Below are positions 25,318 to 34,680 of a stretch of 64,000 bases of DNA, in pieces. Numbering within the stretch: position 1 is the first letter of the stretch; every line of letters starts with the position of its first letter. The stretch lies in assembly GCF_015352955.1 (NCBI RefSeq), contig NZ_JACYOX010000018.1, forward strand, positions 1 to 64,000, read 5' to 3'. Made by a program: the position numbers and the translations under genes. The notes under the pieces were generated by a model, which had not been told where the DNA came from, made no database searches, and saw nothing but the letters and a program-made list of their open reading frames with translations. This stretch comes from Noviherbaspirillum soli (GTDB lineage Bacteria; Pseudomonadota; Gammaproteobacteria; Burkholderiales; Burkholderiaceae_D).

Positions 25318-27630
25318 TCAGCGTTGCCGCAGCACGCGTTCCGAAATCTGCACAAACTGCCTGGCCACTGCCTCGGTATTGTTACACCGCGCAATCTCCA
25401 TGCCGCGTGTGCCCAGAAAACGCGCCAGGGCTTCATCGTCAAGCAAGGTCAGAACCCGCCCGGCAATCTCGTCCGGATCCTCGCCATTGACGAGAAAACC
25501 CGACTGGCCGTCGATCACCGCTTCCACCACGCCGCCGGCGCGGCCGCCAATGACCGGCTTGCCGCAGGCATTGGCTTCACGGAACACCAGGCCAAAGCCT
25601 TCGGTATCGCCATCCGGCATCGTGCGGTTGGGCATCAGGAAGAGATCGCATAGCCGGAAATAACGGACCAGATCTTCTTCGGATGCCTTGCCCACCAGCG
25701 TGACGTATTCGCCCAGGTTTTCCTCGGCGATCAGGCGTTCGAGTTCGGGCCGGAGTTCGCCTTCCCCAACGATCAGGTAGCGGACATCGGAGCGCTGCCT
25801 GATGACCTTGGCCATTGCGCGTATGCCCATGTCGGCACCCTTGCGCGCGACCAGGCGACCCAGGGTCAGCACTACCTTGCACGATTGGAGTCCATGCTTG
25901 CTTACAAGTTCCGGATCACGTTCACCCGGCGTGAAGCGTTCGGTATCCACGCCGTTGGGCACCAGTGATACCTGCTCGGCGCGCAGGCCCATCTGCTGGG
26001 TCAGGGCGTCGCAGGTAAAGGCGCTGACCGCAATCACCTTGTCAGCCGCGTTCAGGTACTCGCGCCGCTTGTTGCCATGCAGCCGGCCGCCGGTGGCGGT
26101 GGTGATCTCTTCACCATGCACGTAGATGATGAGCCTGGTGCCGAATATCTTCTTCAGCGCAATGCCGAGCCAGCTGCCCGATACCAGTTCGCCGATGCAG
26201 ATCACGTTGATCTGATGCTGCCTGACCAGCCTGGCCGCCGATATCAGCACGTTGACATACAGCGGAATGTCCTGGAAAGCGAAGCGCGCCAGCGACACGG
26301 CGATATTGGCCGGCGGCGGCTGCATCATCGGCCGCAGCAGCTTGATGCGGTCGACCGGATACACGGCAGCGGCATCATGCTCGCGCCAGCCATCGATCTC
26401 GCGGCCATTAAGATAATTCGTGTGCGCAGTCAGGACCCGCACGCTGCCCGGCGGCATGTGCATGCAGAGGTTTTCATAGACCACGGCCGAGCCGCCATGC
26501 AATGGCGCGAATGTGCTGGCCACCATCAGGCAGCGCACCGGCGTCTGCGCCACGCCCTCCTGCCTGGTCCTGGCCAGGGGAACGGTCACTAACGCCTTGC
26601 GCTCGGGCGTCATCAGATTGCGCGCCAGTTGCAGCGCCATGCGCTCCTTCGTCAGTCCCCACGGGGTAAAGCGCGGCAACTGGTAGATGTCCGACCCTTG
26701 CCGCGCAGCGCCGCCACTGGTGGCGACCGCCGCCTTGTAGCCGCAGGCCCGCACCATGGCGACGTGCCTGCCGTCATAGTCCTTGAGGGGGCGTCCGTTC
26801 GGATAGGCAAAGCTGTGCACCGGACCACCAATGATGGCTTCCAGCCTTTCCTTGCAGCCGCCGATTTCTTCCATGGCCTGTTGATCGCCGCATTCATTCA
26901 GGATGGGATGGCTGACCGTGTGACCGCCGATCTCGAATCCCTGGCTGTGCAGCTGGCGTACCGAGTCGCGGTTGAACGGCTTGGGCCATACCAGCGGCGA
27001 CACGACCTGCGCCTCGATCATCTCGATGGCGCCCAGGCGCTCCGCCAGCGGCGCGTACTTGAGTCGCTCCTGCAATTCGGAAATCAGCCTGATGCGGTTG
27101 CCGGGCTGCTTCAGGTCGGCATAGGCGGCGAACCCATACGGCAGGCGCGCGCCGCTGTCGGGCAGCGCACGTACCGCCGCGATGATGCGTTCATGCCAGA
27201 GCGCCGGCCCATCCAGCTGCTCGGTGGTGACGAAGAAGGTCGCCTGCATGTTGCGCGCACGCAGCGCCGGACTGACGGTGCTGAGCCATTCGTCGTACCC
27301 ATCGTCGAAGGTGATGGAAACCGCCTTCTTTGGCAGCTTGCCGCGCGCGAGCGCGGTTGCGGCATCGGTCAGCGGCAGGACGGTGGCATGCTCCTTCAGG
27401 TAGTCGAGAATGTGCTCGAACTGGGCAAAGACCGGCTCGTTCGGCGTCAGCGGGTCGGCGAACAGGGGCAGCTTGTGAAACAGCAGGATCGTCAGCCGCG
27501 CATTCTGGCCCTGTGGCGAGAGCAGCGAAAACAATCCATTGGAAAAGCGTGCCGCGAGCCCGCGGCTCTGCGGCGGCACATCGCCGCGACGCAGGGGTAA
27601 CAGGGAATTCTGCATGTCAGGCACCGGCAT
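25318..27630 (-). CDS. Bifunctional polysaccharide deacetylase and family 4 glycosyltransferase
   Basis: A fusion of about 770 residues. Residues about 45-340 form a NodB/carbohydrate esterase 4 type deacetylase: TILLFHKLP, AVSITFDDGYDEWL (metal Asp pair), IGGHTVSHPILNE (the H-x3-H metal ligands) and a late FAYPNGRPLKDY. After a short linker, residues about 375-770 form a GT-B family 4 transferase: VASTFAPLHGGSAVVYENL at the start, VLTLGRLVARKGADMGIRAM and LMPNRTMPDGDTEGFGLVFREANACGKPVI (E-x7-E block) at the C-terminus. The start ATG at 27630 has GGAAGG just upstream and overlaps the ligase gene by 14 bases; ATG at 27615 is the alternative. Likely deacetylates and extends the same polymer. 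Confidence 0.84.
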   Translation of the reverse strand: MPVPDMQNSLLPLRRGDVPPQSRGLAARFSNGLFSLLSPQGQNARLTILLFHKLPLFADPLTPNEPVFAQFEHILDYLKEHATVLPLTDAATALARGKLPKKAVSITFDDGYDEWLSTVSPALRARNMQATFFVTTEQLDGPALWHERIIAAVRALPDSGARLPYGFAAYADLKQPGNRIRLISELQERLKYAPLAERLGAIEMIEAQVVSPLVWPKPFNRDSVRQLHSQGFEIGGHTVSHPILNECGDQQAMEEIGGCKERLEAIIGGPVHSFAYPNGRPLKDYDGRHVAMVRACGYKAAVATSGGAARQGSDIYQLPRFTPWGLTKERMALQLARNLMTPERKALVTVPLARTRQEGVAQTPVRCLMVASTFAPLHGGSAVVYENLCMHMPPGSVRVLTAHTNYLNGREIDGWREHDAAAVYPVDRIKLLRPMMQPPPANIAVSLARFAFQDIPLYVNVLISAARLVRQHQINVICIGELVSGSWLGIALKKIFGTRLIIYVHGEEITTATGGRLHGNKRREYLNAADKVIAVSAFTCDALTQQMGLRAEQVSLVPNGVDTERFTPGERDPELVSKHGLQSCKVVLTLGRLVARKGADMGIRAMAKVIRQRSDVRYLIVGEGELRPELERLIAEENLGEYVTLVGKASEEDLVRYFRLCDLFLMPNRTMPDGDTEGFGLVFREANACGKPVIGGRAGGVVEAVIDGQSGFLVNGEDPDEIAGRVLTLLDDEALARFLGTRGMEIARCNNTEAVARQFVQISERVLRQR

Positions 27631-28942
27631 GCGCCCTTCCCGCCTTAAGCGCGGGCTGCGGCTGCATTTCCACGTCCTGGCCAAGCACATTCTTGCGCAC
27701 GGCTGGCGCGAGCTGCCTGGCAACGATGCGCTGGGTGGCAACCAGCGCTGCCATCACATAGTAGAAGTAATCGTAATACGCCAGCGACAGGAAGGCGCCG
27801 CCCACCATGTAGCCGATCATGCTGACCTGTGACATCGCGGCGAAGTCGGCGGCCCATTTAAGCTCGGGATGCATGCGGGTCTTCCTGATGATGCGGTAGG
27901 CCATGTGCCAGGTCGATGCCAGCAGGCTGACGAAGATCGCCAGGCCAATATAGCCATGCTCGCCCAGCACCTGGAAATAGATGCTGTGGGCCGCGTGGAA
28001 ATCGGTTGGGTCCGGCGCATACACCCGGAACATCGCCGGGTTGAACACCATGAAGCCGCCGCCCAGCGCATGGTTCTTCGCCACCTCCATCGCGAAGTAC
28101 CAGGCATTGATACGGCCCAGCGCCGAGCCGTCGGTCTTGTATTCGCCAATGGACGACATGCGCTCGTGCCACTGCTCCGGCATGGCCAGAAACACCAGCG
28201 GGATCATCAGCAGCAGCACCAGGCCGGTGCTGACCTTGTTGCGGCTCTTGAGCCACAGGAAGCCCATCATTACCGCGCCGGCCAGCAGGGCGCCGCGTGA
28301 ATAGGAGCCGGCGGCCGCCACCATGGTCAGCGCAGTCAGCGCCTCCAGGCTGTGGCGCACCCAGCGTTTCTGCGCCTGCAGCCGCAGATACCAGATGATG
28401 GGTGCAGCCATCACCAAGGCCAGCGCCAGGGAATTGTTCTCGGCGATATAGCTGCCGCTCGGCCCGAGCACGCGGTACGAGCCGCCTGTTGCCAGCGTGA
28501 ACAGGCCGCCCTTGGCGCCAAAGATCGCCAGCGACAGCGCCAGGATCCAGATCATCTTCTTCAGGTCATCTTCCTTCTGCACCACCATGATGGTGACGAC
28601 CACCATGACGAATGTCTTGATCACGCGGCTCCATTCCGCGTTGACCAGGAAAGGCGGTGAAATCGCAAACAGGGTCGTGACCGTGGTCCATATCATGAAC
28701 GCCACCAGCAGCACGGTCGGCATCGTGACGGGATACTGCCGCGGCTCCTTCGAAAACAGCACTGCCAGGATCGTGATCGCGGCCACCATCATCGCAAATG
28801 GAAAATCGTGCGCCGGGCCGTAGGCAAGGCGGTGCGGGTTCATCAGGCTGATCCACATGAACACCAGGGCACCGATCGCGGGCCGCTTCCACATCACGGG
28901 AACGAGGCCGAAGATGATGCCGAATATGACTATGTCACGCAT
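27617..28942 (-). CDS. O-antigen ligase/polymerase-like protein, exosortase A system-associated (Wzy-like)
   Basis: A 441-residue polytopic membrane protein (about 10-12 helices). MRDIVIFGIIFGLVPVMWKRPAIGALVFMWISLMNPHRLAYG is characteristic of the exosortase A-associated putative O-glycosylation ligase family. A large periplasmic loop (about residues 245-335, RMSSIGEYKTDGSALGRINAW and HSIYFQVLGEHGYIGL) contains the His and Arg residues typical of Wzy/WaaL proteins. It would polymerise or transfer undecaprenyl-linked repeat units in the periplasm. It overlaps the upstream glycosyltransferase by eight bases and the downstream fusion gene by 14, one operon. Confidence 0.85.
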   Translation of the reverse strand: MRDIVIFGIIFGLVPVMWKRPAIGALVFMWISLMNPHRLAYGPAHDFPFAMMVAAITILAVLFSKEPRQYPVTMPTVLLVAFMIWTTVTTLFAISPPFLVNAEWSRVIKTFVMVVVTIMVVQKEDDLKKMIWILALSLAIFGAKGGLFTLATGGSYRVLGPSGSYIAENNSLALALVMAAPIIWYLRLQAQKRWVRHSLEALTALTMVAAAGSYSRGALLAGAVMMGFLWLKSRNKVSTGLVLLLMIPLVFLAMPEQWHERMSSIGEYKTDGSALGRINAWYFAMEVAKNHALGGGFMVFNPAMFRVYAPDPTDFHAAHSIYFQVLGEHGYIGLAIFVSLLASTWHMAYRIIRKTRMHPELKWAADFAAMSQVSMIGYMVGGAFLSLAYYDYFYYVMAALVATQRIVARQLAPAVRKNVLGQDVEMQPQPALKAGRAHAGA

Positions 28943-30092
28943 GCTTCGGAATCCTTTTAAACAATTCGACGGCGCGTATCGCGTTTTCCCGCCAGGTCAG
29001 TCGCTTCTCGCTGATGGTCTTGCGTGCGTTCTCGCCCATGCGCTCGCGCAGGGCAACGTCGGCGCTGAGCTTGCCGATCGCACCTGCCATGCCATCGGCC
29101 GCCTTCGGGTCGAACAATACCGCATTCTGGCCGTCGGTGAGGATTTCCATCAGGTTTGGTTGCGCAGGGCCAATAATCGCCTTGCCGAGGGCCAGATATT
29201 CAAACAGCTTCAACGGCGAAGCATATTCCACCACCGCCGGCTGCAGGGCGATATCGAAGGCGGCGACATAGCGCGCGACCTCATCGCGCCCGATCACCCC
29301 GGTGAAACTGACGCGATGCCGGATGTTCAGCGCCGTGGCCTGCGCTTCCAGCGCCGCCCGTGCCGGCCCGTCGCCCACCACCAGCAAATGGCGGCTGGAC
29401 TCAGGCGGATCGTCGGCGATCATCGTGATCACCTTGTCCAGGCCATGCCAGTCGCGCACGAAACCGGTGAACCCGAGCACGATGTTGCCGTCAAGCCCGA
29501 GCGCAGCCTTGGCGGCACGGGCCTCGGGCGCCTCGCTGAACTGGCTGGCATTGATCCCGTTGGGAATCACCACGATGCGCTCGCGCGGCACGCCATAGGA
29601 GGCCACGATGTCGCCCAGCACCTGGGTCACCGGCAGCACATAGTCGGCCGCTTTCCAGGCATATGCCTGGGACCAGCGCGCCAGCCCCTTCAACGCTAGG
29701 CCGTCGTAACGGGTACGTTCCTCGAAGATCGGCGCATTTACTTCCAGCAGCATCGGCAGCCCGAACTTGCGCTTGAGCCAGATGCCGGCGGGCAGGAACA
29801 GGTTGTAGCGCTCATACAGGCAATCCGGCCGATGCTCGCGCACCGCCCTGACCAGGCGGCGGTAGGCAACCAGGCTGTAGGCAAGCTCCATCAGCTCATA
29901 CATCCACTGCGGGATGCTGCGCTTGAGCCACGCGACCATGCCGGCGTCGGAGCCAAAGTCCTCGGTTTCGGCGCTGGGCGGCGCGACCACGATGACTTCA
30001 TGGCCAAGCTGGCGCAGCGCGCGGATCATCTCTTCGATATGAACGTATTGCCCGTCCTTGGAACGGGTCCGGTGGTGATACAGTATTTTCAT
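28935..30092 (-). CDS. Glycosyltransferase family 4, exosortase A system-associated
   Basis: A 385-residue GT-B enzyme. It begins KILYHHRTRSKDGQYVHIEEMIRAL, a beginning that I associate with the glycosyltransferases of exosortase A loci. It has LLEVNAPIFEER, VVIPNGINASQF and the C-terminal motif PAVVEYASPLKLFEYLALGKAIIGP. The ATG at 30092 overlaps the upstream glycosyltransferase stop (ATGA), so the pair is coupled. It should add a sugar to the lipid-linked repeat unit in the cytoplasm; the sugar is not predictable from sequence. Confidence 0.88.
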   Translation of the reverse strand: MKILYHHRTRSKDGQYVHIEEMIRALRQLGHEVIVVAPPSAETEDFGSDAGMVAWLKRSIPQWMYELMELAYSLVAYRRLVRAVREHRPDCLYERYNLFLPAGIWLKRKFGLPMLLEVNAPIFEERTRYDGLALKGLARWSQAYAWKAADYVLPVTQVLGDIVASYGVPRERIVVIPNGINASQFSEAPEARAAKAALGLDGNIVLGFTGFVRDWHGLDKVITMIADDPPESSRHLLVVGDGPARAALEAQATALNIRHRVSFTGVIGRDEVARYVAAFDIALQPAVVEYASPLKLFEYLALGKAIIGPAQPNLMEILTDGQNAVLFDPKAADGMAGAIGKLSADVALRERMGENARKTISEKRLTWRENAIRAVELFKRIPKHA

Positions 30093-31267
30093 GCCCTGCC
30101 CTGTGCAGCAATCCTTTGAAATAGCGCGATCTGCCCCTGCGTGGTGTCATCCCAGCTGAATCGCTCGGCATACCGCCTGGTCGCCTCGTGCGACGGGTAA
30201 CTGGCGCGCAGCGCCGCCACCGCCTCGGCCACGCCATTTGGCGTGCGCTCCCGCATCAATACCCCGGCCTCCGGCGACGCCACCACTTCCGGCGTGCCCC
30301 AGACATTGCTCGCCACGACCGGCGTACCGCAAGCCATCGATTCGAGCAGCACGTTGGCCCAGCCTTCCCGGCTGGAAGCCAGCACCAGCGCATCGGCGCC
30401 GCCATACCAGCGCTTGAGCTCGGCTTGCGGCAAGGGGCCAAGGAAGCGCACCCTGTCCTGCACCTTCAGCGACTGGGCCAGGTCTTCGAGCTTTTTGCGG
30501 TCCGGCCCGCTGCCGGCAATATTGAGGTGCACATCGGGCAGCGCCGGCATGGCCTGGATCACCAGTTCGTGGCCCTTGCGGGGTTCGAGGTGGCCAACCG
30601 ACATCAATGTGAAGCCTTCCATGCCAAGCTCGGCCCGCAGCGCGGCGCGGTCGCCCGGCTGGAACAGTTCGAGATTGACGCCATTGCGCAACGGGGTGAT
30701 GCGGCTGCCATCGATGCCCAGCGCCATCATCTCGTCCTTCAACGCATTACAGACGGTGATCATGCCGGCCGCCTGCTCGGCTGCCCAGCGTATCATGCGC
30801 CGCGGCAGACGGTATTGCGGCACCAGGTTGATATCGGTGCCGCGGGCCGTTATGACCACCGGCTTGTTGAAATAGCGGCCCAGCATCACGGCGGCGACGC
30901 CGTCAGGGTAGAAGTAATGGGCGTCGATCAGGTCGAAGTCATAGCCTTCGTCAATAATGCGGCCCAGCGCGGACTTCAGCGAATTGGCCAGCAGCACCGG
31001 CGCTGCACTCATGCCCATCTTCGGGATCACGGGATACCGCGGATGGCTCACGTCCAGGCCGAAGCGCTGCTCGCTGCGCGGCACCTGCGCATAGGTGGCA
31101 TACAGGCCGAATCGCGGATGCGTGAAGGGAAACCAGGGTACCGGGGCGACCACGCGCGACTGCACCTGGCGGCTGGCCACCAGGTAACGCAGGCGGGTCT
31201 CCACGAAAATGCCGTGGTTGGGCCTTTGCTGGTTGGGGAACAAGGTGCTGAACGTAAGTAGTTTCAT
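30089..31267 (-). CDS. Glycosyltransferase family 4
   Basis: A 392-residue GT-B transferase. It starts KLLTFSTLFPNQQRPNHGIFVETRL, continues with DLIDAHYFYPDGVAAVML and VITARGTDINL, and has the standard C-terminal block LMSVGHLEPRKGHELVI plus LVLASSREGWANVLLESMACGTPVVAS. First gene of a minus-strand operon of five or six glycan genes (31267 down to 24249). Its 5' region is a 412-base intergenic shared with the divergent ugd gene. Confidence 0.88.
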   Translation of the reverse strand: MKLLTFSTLFPNQQRPNHGIFVETRLRYLVASRQVQSRVVAPVPWFPFTHPRFGLYATYAQVPRSEQRFGLDVSHPRYPVIPKMGMSAAPVLLANSLKSALGRIIDEGYDFDLIDAHYFYPDGVAAVMLGRYFNKPVVITARGTDINLVPQYRLPRRMIRWAAEQAAGMITVCNALKDEMMALGIDGSRITPLRNGVNLELFQPGDRAALRAELGMEGFTLMSVGHLEPRKGHELVIQAMPALPDVHLNIAGSGPDRKKLEDLAQSLKVQDRVRFLGPLPQAELKRWYGGADALVLASSREGWANVLLESMACGTPVVASNVWGTPEVVASPEAGVLMRERTPNGVAEAVAALRASYPSHEATRRYAERFSWDDTTQGQIALFQRIAAQGRA

Positions 31268-31679
31268 TGTCCTGTCTGAGAGCGGCGCTACCTTGTGTTG
31301 TAGCCTGCGGCCGCGTTTGCACGTGAGAAAAACGCAGCATCATGCCTGATTGACCATAGTCCACAATGAGCCGGCGCATAGTAAAGCAGTTTTGCAGCGG
31401 CGCACTGTTTATTGCGTCAAATCAATTGGAAAACCGGCACAGTTGAATGATAATTCATTCTTGATAACATTTACATTGAGCAATATCTAACGTAGTGCGA
31501 TTTGCGTCGATGTTCTTACCGGTTTGGAAAGCGGCAGTCTGGCCCGGCAAGAATGTTGATGCTGAATCAGCCCGGCGTTATTAGGCCCGGACAGCCCGAC
31601 GTCGCCGCTATACTGCTGACCTTGTGCCAGGCAGAGCCGCTCTGGCATCCGTTTTCGACTCTTAATACTGAATCCGCTT
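31268..31679. other. Divergent intergenic region between a glycosyltransferase operon and ugd
   Basis: An AT-rich stretch of 412 bases (especially 31370-31500) without a gene. A TATACT hexamer (31609-31614) about 65 bases upstream of the ugd ATG is a plausible -10 element; no good -35 is visible at 16-18 bases. No sigma-54-type GG-N10-GC match with a TGGC start was found on either strand. Confidence 0.4.
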
Positions 31680-33047
31680 ATGAAAATTACCATTATCGGC
31701 ACCGGCTACGTTGGCCTGGTTTCCGGCGCCTGTTTCGCCGATGTCGGCAACACGGTCCTGTGCCTGGACGTCGACGCCAGAAAAATCGACATGCTCAACG
31801 CGGGCCAGATCCCGATCCATGAACCGGGTCTGGACAAGCTGGTTGCCAGCAACTCGGCGGCCGGACGGATTCTGTTCACCACCGACTACGACCGCGCGGT
31901 TGCACATGCCGACGTGATCTTCATTGCGGTCGGCACGCCGCCCGATGAAGACGGCAGCGCCGACCTGCGCCATATCCTGTCGGCCGCGCGCAGCATCGGC
32001 CAGCGCATGACGCGCCCGATCGTGGTGGTCGACAAATCGACCGTGCCGGTGGGCACCGCCGACCAGGTGCGCGCCGCGATCGCCGAGGAACTGGCCAAGC
32101 GCGACATGAAGATCGACTACACCGTGGTCAGCAACCCGGAATTCCTGAAGGAAGGCGCGGCGATCGACGACTTCATGCGGCCGGACCGCATTGTCGTCGG
32201 CAGCGACGACCCGCAGTCGACCAGCATCATGCGCAAGCTCTACGCGCCATTCAGCCGCAATCACGACAAGCTGATCCACATGGATGTGCGCAGCGCCGAA
32301 CTGACCAAGTACGCCGCCAATGCGATGCTGGCCACCCGCATCAGCTTCATGAACGAACTGGCCAACCTGGCCGAACTGCTGGGCGCGGACATCGAAGCCG
32401 TGCGCATGGGCATAGGCTCGGACCCTCGCATCGGGCCGCATTTCCTCTACGCCGGCATGGGCTATGGCGGCTCCTGCTTCCCGAAGGACGTCAAGGCGCT
32501 GCTCAAGACCTCGGTCGACCATGGCCGGCGGCTGCATCTGCTCAACGCGATCGAAACGGTCAATGAAGAACAGAAGGCGATCATGTTCGACAAGATCGTC
32601 CGCCATTTCGGCAGCTTCCAGGAATTGCGCGGCAAGACCGTGGCGCTGTGGGGCCTGTCCTTCAAGCCCAACACCGATGACATGCGCGAGGCGCCCAGCC
32701 TGGTGCTGATCAGGAAACTGCTGGAAGCCGGCTGCCAGGTGCGCGCCTACGACCCGGTGGCTTCGTCGGAAGCGCGGCGCCTGCTGCTGCAGGAACATGG
32801 CGAGGAAGCGTTCGGCGGCCAGATCACCCTGTGCGGCAGTGCATGGGAAGCGGTCGAAGGCTGCGATGCGTTGGCCCTGGTCACCGAATGGAAGGAGTTC
32901 CGTTCGCCTGACTTCGAGCGCCTGGCGAAGACGCTGCGCGGCCGCGCCATCTTCGATGGCCGCAACCTGTACGACCCGGCCACGGTGGCCGATGCCGGGC
33001 TGGCCTATTACGGCATCGGCCGGCGCGGCCAGGCCGACGCGCGATGA
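31680..33047 (+). CDS. ugd: UDP-glucose 6-dehydrogenase
   Basis: A 455-residue NAD-dependent dehydrogenase that oxidises UDP-glucose to UDP-glucuronate. The Rossmann motif [21 protein letters not shown] starts at residue 2, the conserved [11 protein letters not shown] and [14 protein letters not shown] blocks follow, and the catalytic cysteine lies in [15 protein letters not shown]. The C-terminal domain shows [21 protein letters not shown]-glucuronate feeds the next gene's epimerase and so the uronic acids of the polymer. The stop overlaps the epimerase ATG (ATGA). No strong ribosome binding site, but the start matches the family exactly. Confidence 0.96.
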   Translation: MKITIIGTGYVGLVSGACFADVGNTVLCLDVDARKIDMLNAGQIPIHEPGLDKLVASNSAAGRILFTTDYDRAVAHADVIFIAVGTPPDEDGSADLRHILSAARSIGQRMTRPIVVVDKSTVPVGTADQVRAAIAEELAKRDMKIDYTVVSNPEFLKEGAAIDDFMRPDRIVVGSDDPQSTSIMRKLYAPFSRNHDKLIHMDVRSAELTKYAANAMLATRISFMNELANLAELLGADIEAVRMGIGSDPRIGPHFLYAGMGYGGSCFPKDVKALLKTSVDHGRRLHLLNAIETVNEEQKAIMFDKIVRHFGSFQELRGKTVALWGLSFKPNTDDMREAPSLVLIRKLLEAGCQVRAYDPVASSEARRLLLQEHGEEAFGGQITLCGSAWEAVEGCDALALVTEWKEFRSPDFERLAKTLRGRAIFDGRNLYDPATVADAGLAYYGIGRRGQADAR

Positions 33048-34051
33048 CGCAGCACACGATCCTCGTGACGGGCGCCGCCGGCTTTGTCGGCAGCTTCGTC
33101 GCCGCGCGCCTGGCCGACATGGGGCACCGCGTGTTCGGCTGCGACAACTTCAACGACTACTACGACCCGCAGCTCAAGCACGACCGCGTCGCGGCGCTGC
33201 TGGCGCCGCGCGGCATCGATTGCCGTCGGCTTGAATTGTCCGACGGCCAGCAGGTGGCCGCGCTGTTCGAGTCGGTGCAACCCACGCATGTGGTGCATCT
33301 GGCGGCCCAGGCCGGCGTGCGCTATTCGCTGGAAAACCCTGCCGCCTATATCCAGTCCAACCTGGTCGGGTTTGCCAACATGCTGGAAGCCTGCCGCCGC
33401 CACCGCACGGCGCACATGGTGTACGCCAGCAGCAGCAGCGTCTATGGCGCCAATACCAAGGTGCCGTTCGCCGAGTCCGACCAGACCGACGCCCCGGTGT
33501 CGCTGTATGCCGCCACCAAGAAGTCCAATGAACTGATGGCCTATTCGTACAGCCATCTGTATGACCTGCCACTGACCGGCCTGCGCTTCTTCACGGTCTA
33601 TGGGCCATGGGGCCGGCCCGACATGGCCTACTTCAGCTTCACCCGCAAGATCGTCAACGGCGAGCCGATACCGGTCTTTGCCAAAGGCGAGCTGGAACGC
33701 GACTTCACCTATATCGATGACATCGTCGAGGGCGTGGTGCGGCTGCTGTTCAAGCCGACGCCGGCTGCGAGCGGGCGCCCGGCGCATGCGGTGTTCAATA
33801 TCGGCAATCATCAGCCCGTGCGGGTGATGGATTTCATCGCCACGCTGGAACAGGCTTTGGGACGCAAGGCGGTGATCGACTTCCAGCCGATGCAGCCGGG
33901 CGATGTGCCGGCGACCTATGCCGATACCGACAGGCTGAGGGACTGGGTTGGTTTTGCGCCGGCTACGCCGCTGGCGCAGGGGCTGGCCGAGTTTTACCGC
34001 TGGTATGCGCAGTGGTCCGACAGCCGCGCCGCGGGCCAAGTACCCGGATAG
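33044..34051 (+). CDS. UDP-glucuronate 4-epimerase
   Basis: A 335-residue extended SDR epimerase. It has the NAD-binding [15 protein letters not shown], the glucuronate epimerase-like [32 protein letters not shown] and the catalytic [10 protein letters not shown], then [14 protein letters not shown] and [12 protein letters not shown]. This combination is characteristic of UDP-GlcA 4-epimerases that make UDP-galacturonate and of related uronate epimerases. Overlaps ugd by four bases. The exact substrate is inferred from motifs and its coupling to ugd. Confidence 0.87.
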   Translation: MTQHTILVTGAAGFVGSFVAARLADMGHRVFGCDNFNDYYDPQLKHDRVAALLAPRGIDCRRLELSDGQQVAALFESVQPTHVVHLAAQAGVRYSLENPAAYIQSNLVGFANMLEACRRHRTAHMVYASSSSVYGANTKVPFAESDQTDAPVSLYAATKKSNELMAYSYSHLYDLPLTGLRFFTVYGPWGRPDMAYFSFTRKIVNGEPIPVFAKGELERDFTYIDDIVEGVVRLLFKPTPAASGRPAHAVFNIGNHQPVRVMDFIATLEQALGRKAVIDFQPMQPGDVPATYADTDRLRDWVGFAPATPLAQGLAEFYRWYAQWSDSRAAGQVPG

Positions 34052-34064
34052 CCAAGCTCTCAAC

Positions 34065-34132
34065 GACGATCCCAACACCGCCAGACGGAAAGCAATCCGG
34101 TTTCATTCCACGCGCTACGCGTTGGGATCGTC
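34065..34132. repeat. 12-bp inverted repeat at the ends of two convergent genes
   Basis: GACGATCCCAAC at 34065-34076 is repeated as its perfect complement at 34121-34132, the right arm being inside the 3' end of the following minus-strand gene (coding for the DDPN near its C-terminus). The 44-base gap is too long for an ordinary terminator. It may be a small inverted duplication. Confidence 0.55.
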
Positions 34133-34642
34133 ATGCGCGTTGTTGCGTCCCTGATAGGCTGCCACCAGTTGCTTCACGCCCATGGCGGTCAGGCCGAAGG
34201 CGCCTGCGACAGCGGGCAAGGATGCCAGTGCAAGAAACGTGCAAGGATTGGCGCCAAGGGGATCTTTCGAGAGATTCGAGCAAACCACTGCATTCACCGT
34301 CACGATGCCGGCGGCTGCCACGAGGCCCGTCACGGCATTGCGCACGCCATGCACCTTGGCCGCTGTGAGAGCAGATATTTCACATGGCTGCCAGCCCTCT
34401 TCGGGATCAGGTTCGCTATCGATCCCCTGGGAGCCGTATTTGAAGTTCACGTCCCTGAGATTGATGAGATTGATGTCTTCGTCCTTCGACAAAGGCAGGT
34501 CCCTGTCCTGGCCACTGCAAAAGGACCATGTGCAACTGGCGCTGGGACTATCCACGGTTTCATGCTGCGCATCATTCCGGGAAGTTTCCTGCGAATGATA
34601 GGCCGGTGCAGCATTTCTGGCTGGTGCGAAAGATACGCTCAT
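34115..34642 (-). CDS. Small protein with two hydrophobic helices, paired with a SycD-type chaperone
   Basis: A 175-residue protein I do not recognise. Residues 1-90 are polar and unstructured-looking (rich in Ser, Asp, Glu, Gln) and residues 103-122 and 134-156 are two hydrophobic helices with a short loop between, ending in a polar tail. No signal peptide is present. GGAG eight bases before ATG at 34642 supports this start over an ATG two codons earlier. It is 38 bases downstream of a SycD/LcrH-type chaperone gene. In type III secretion loci such chaperones are paired with hydrophobic translocator proteins, so this could be the chaperone's cargo; that is inference. Confidence 0.62.
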   Translation of the reverse strand: MSVSFAPARNAAPAYHSQETSRNDAQHETVDSPSASCTWSFCSGQDRDLPLSKDEDINLINLRDVNFKYGSQGIDSEPDPEEGWQPCEISALTAAKVHGVRNAVTGLVAAAGIVTVNAVVCSNLSKDPLGANPCTFLALASLPAVAGAFGLTAMGVKQLVAAYQGRNNAHDDPNA

Positions 34643-34680
34643 GTGCATCACTCCTGTGCTTGTGGTGTTGATCAATGATT

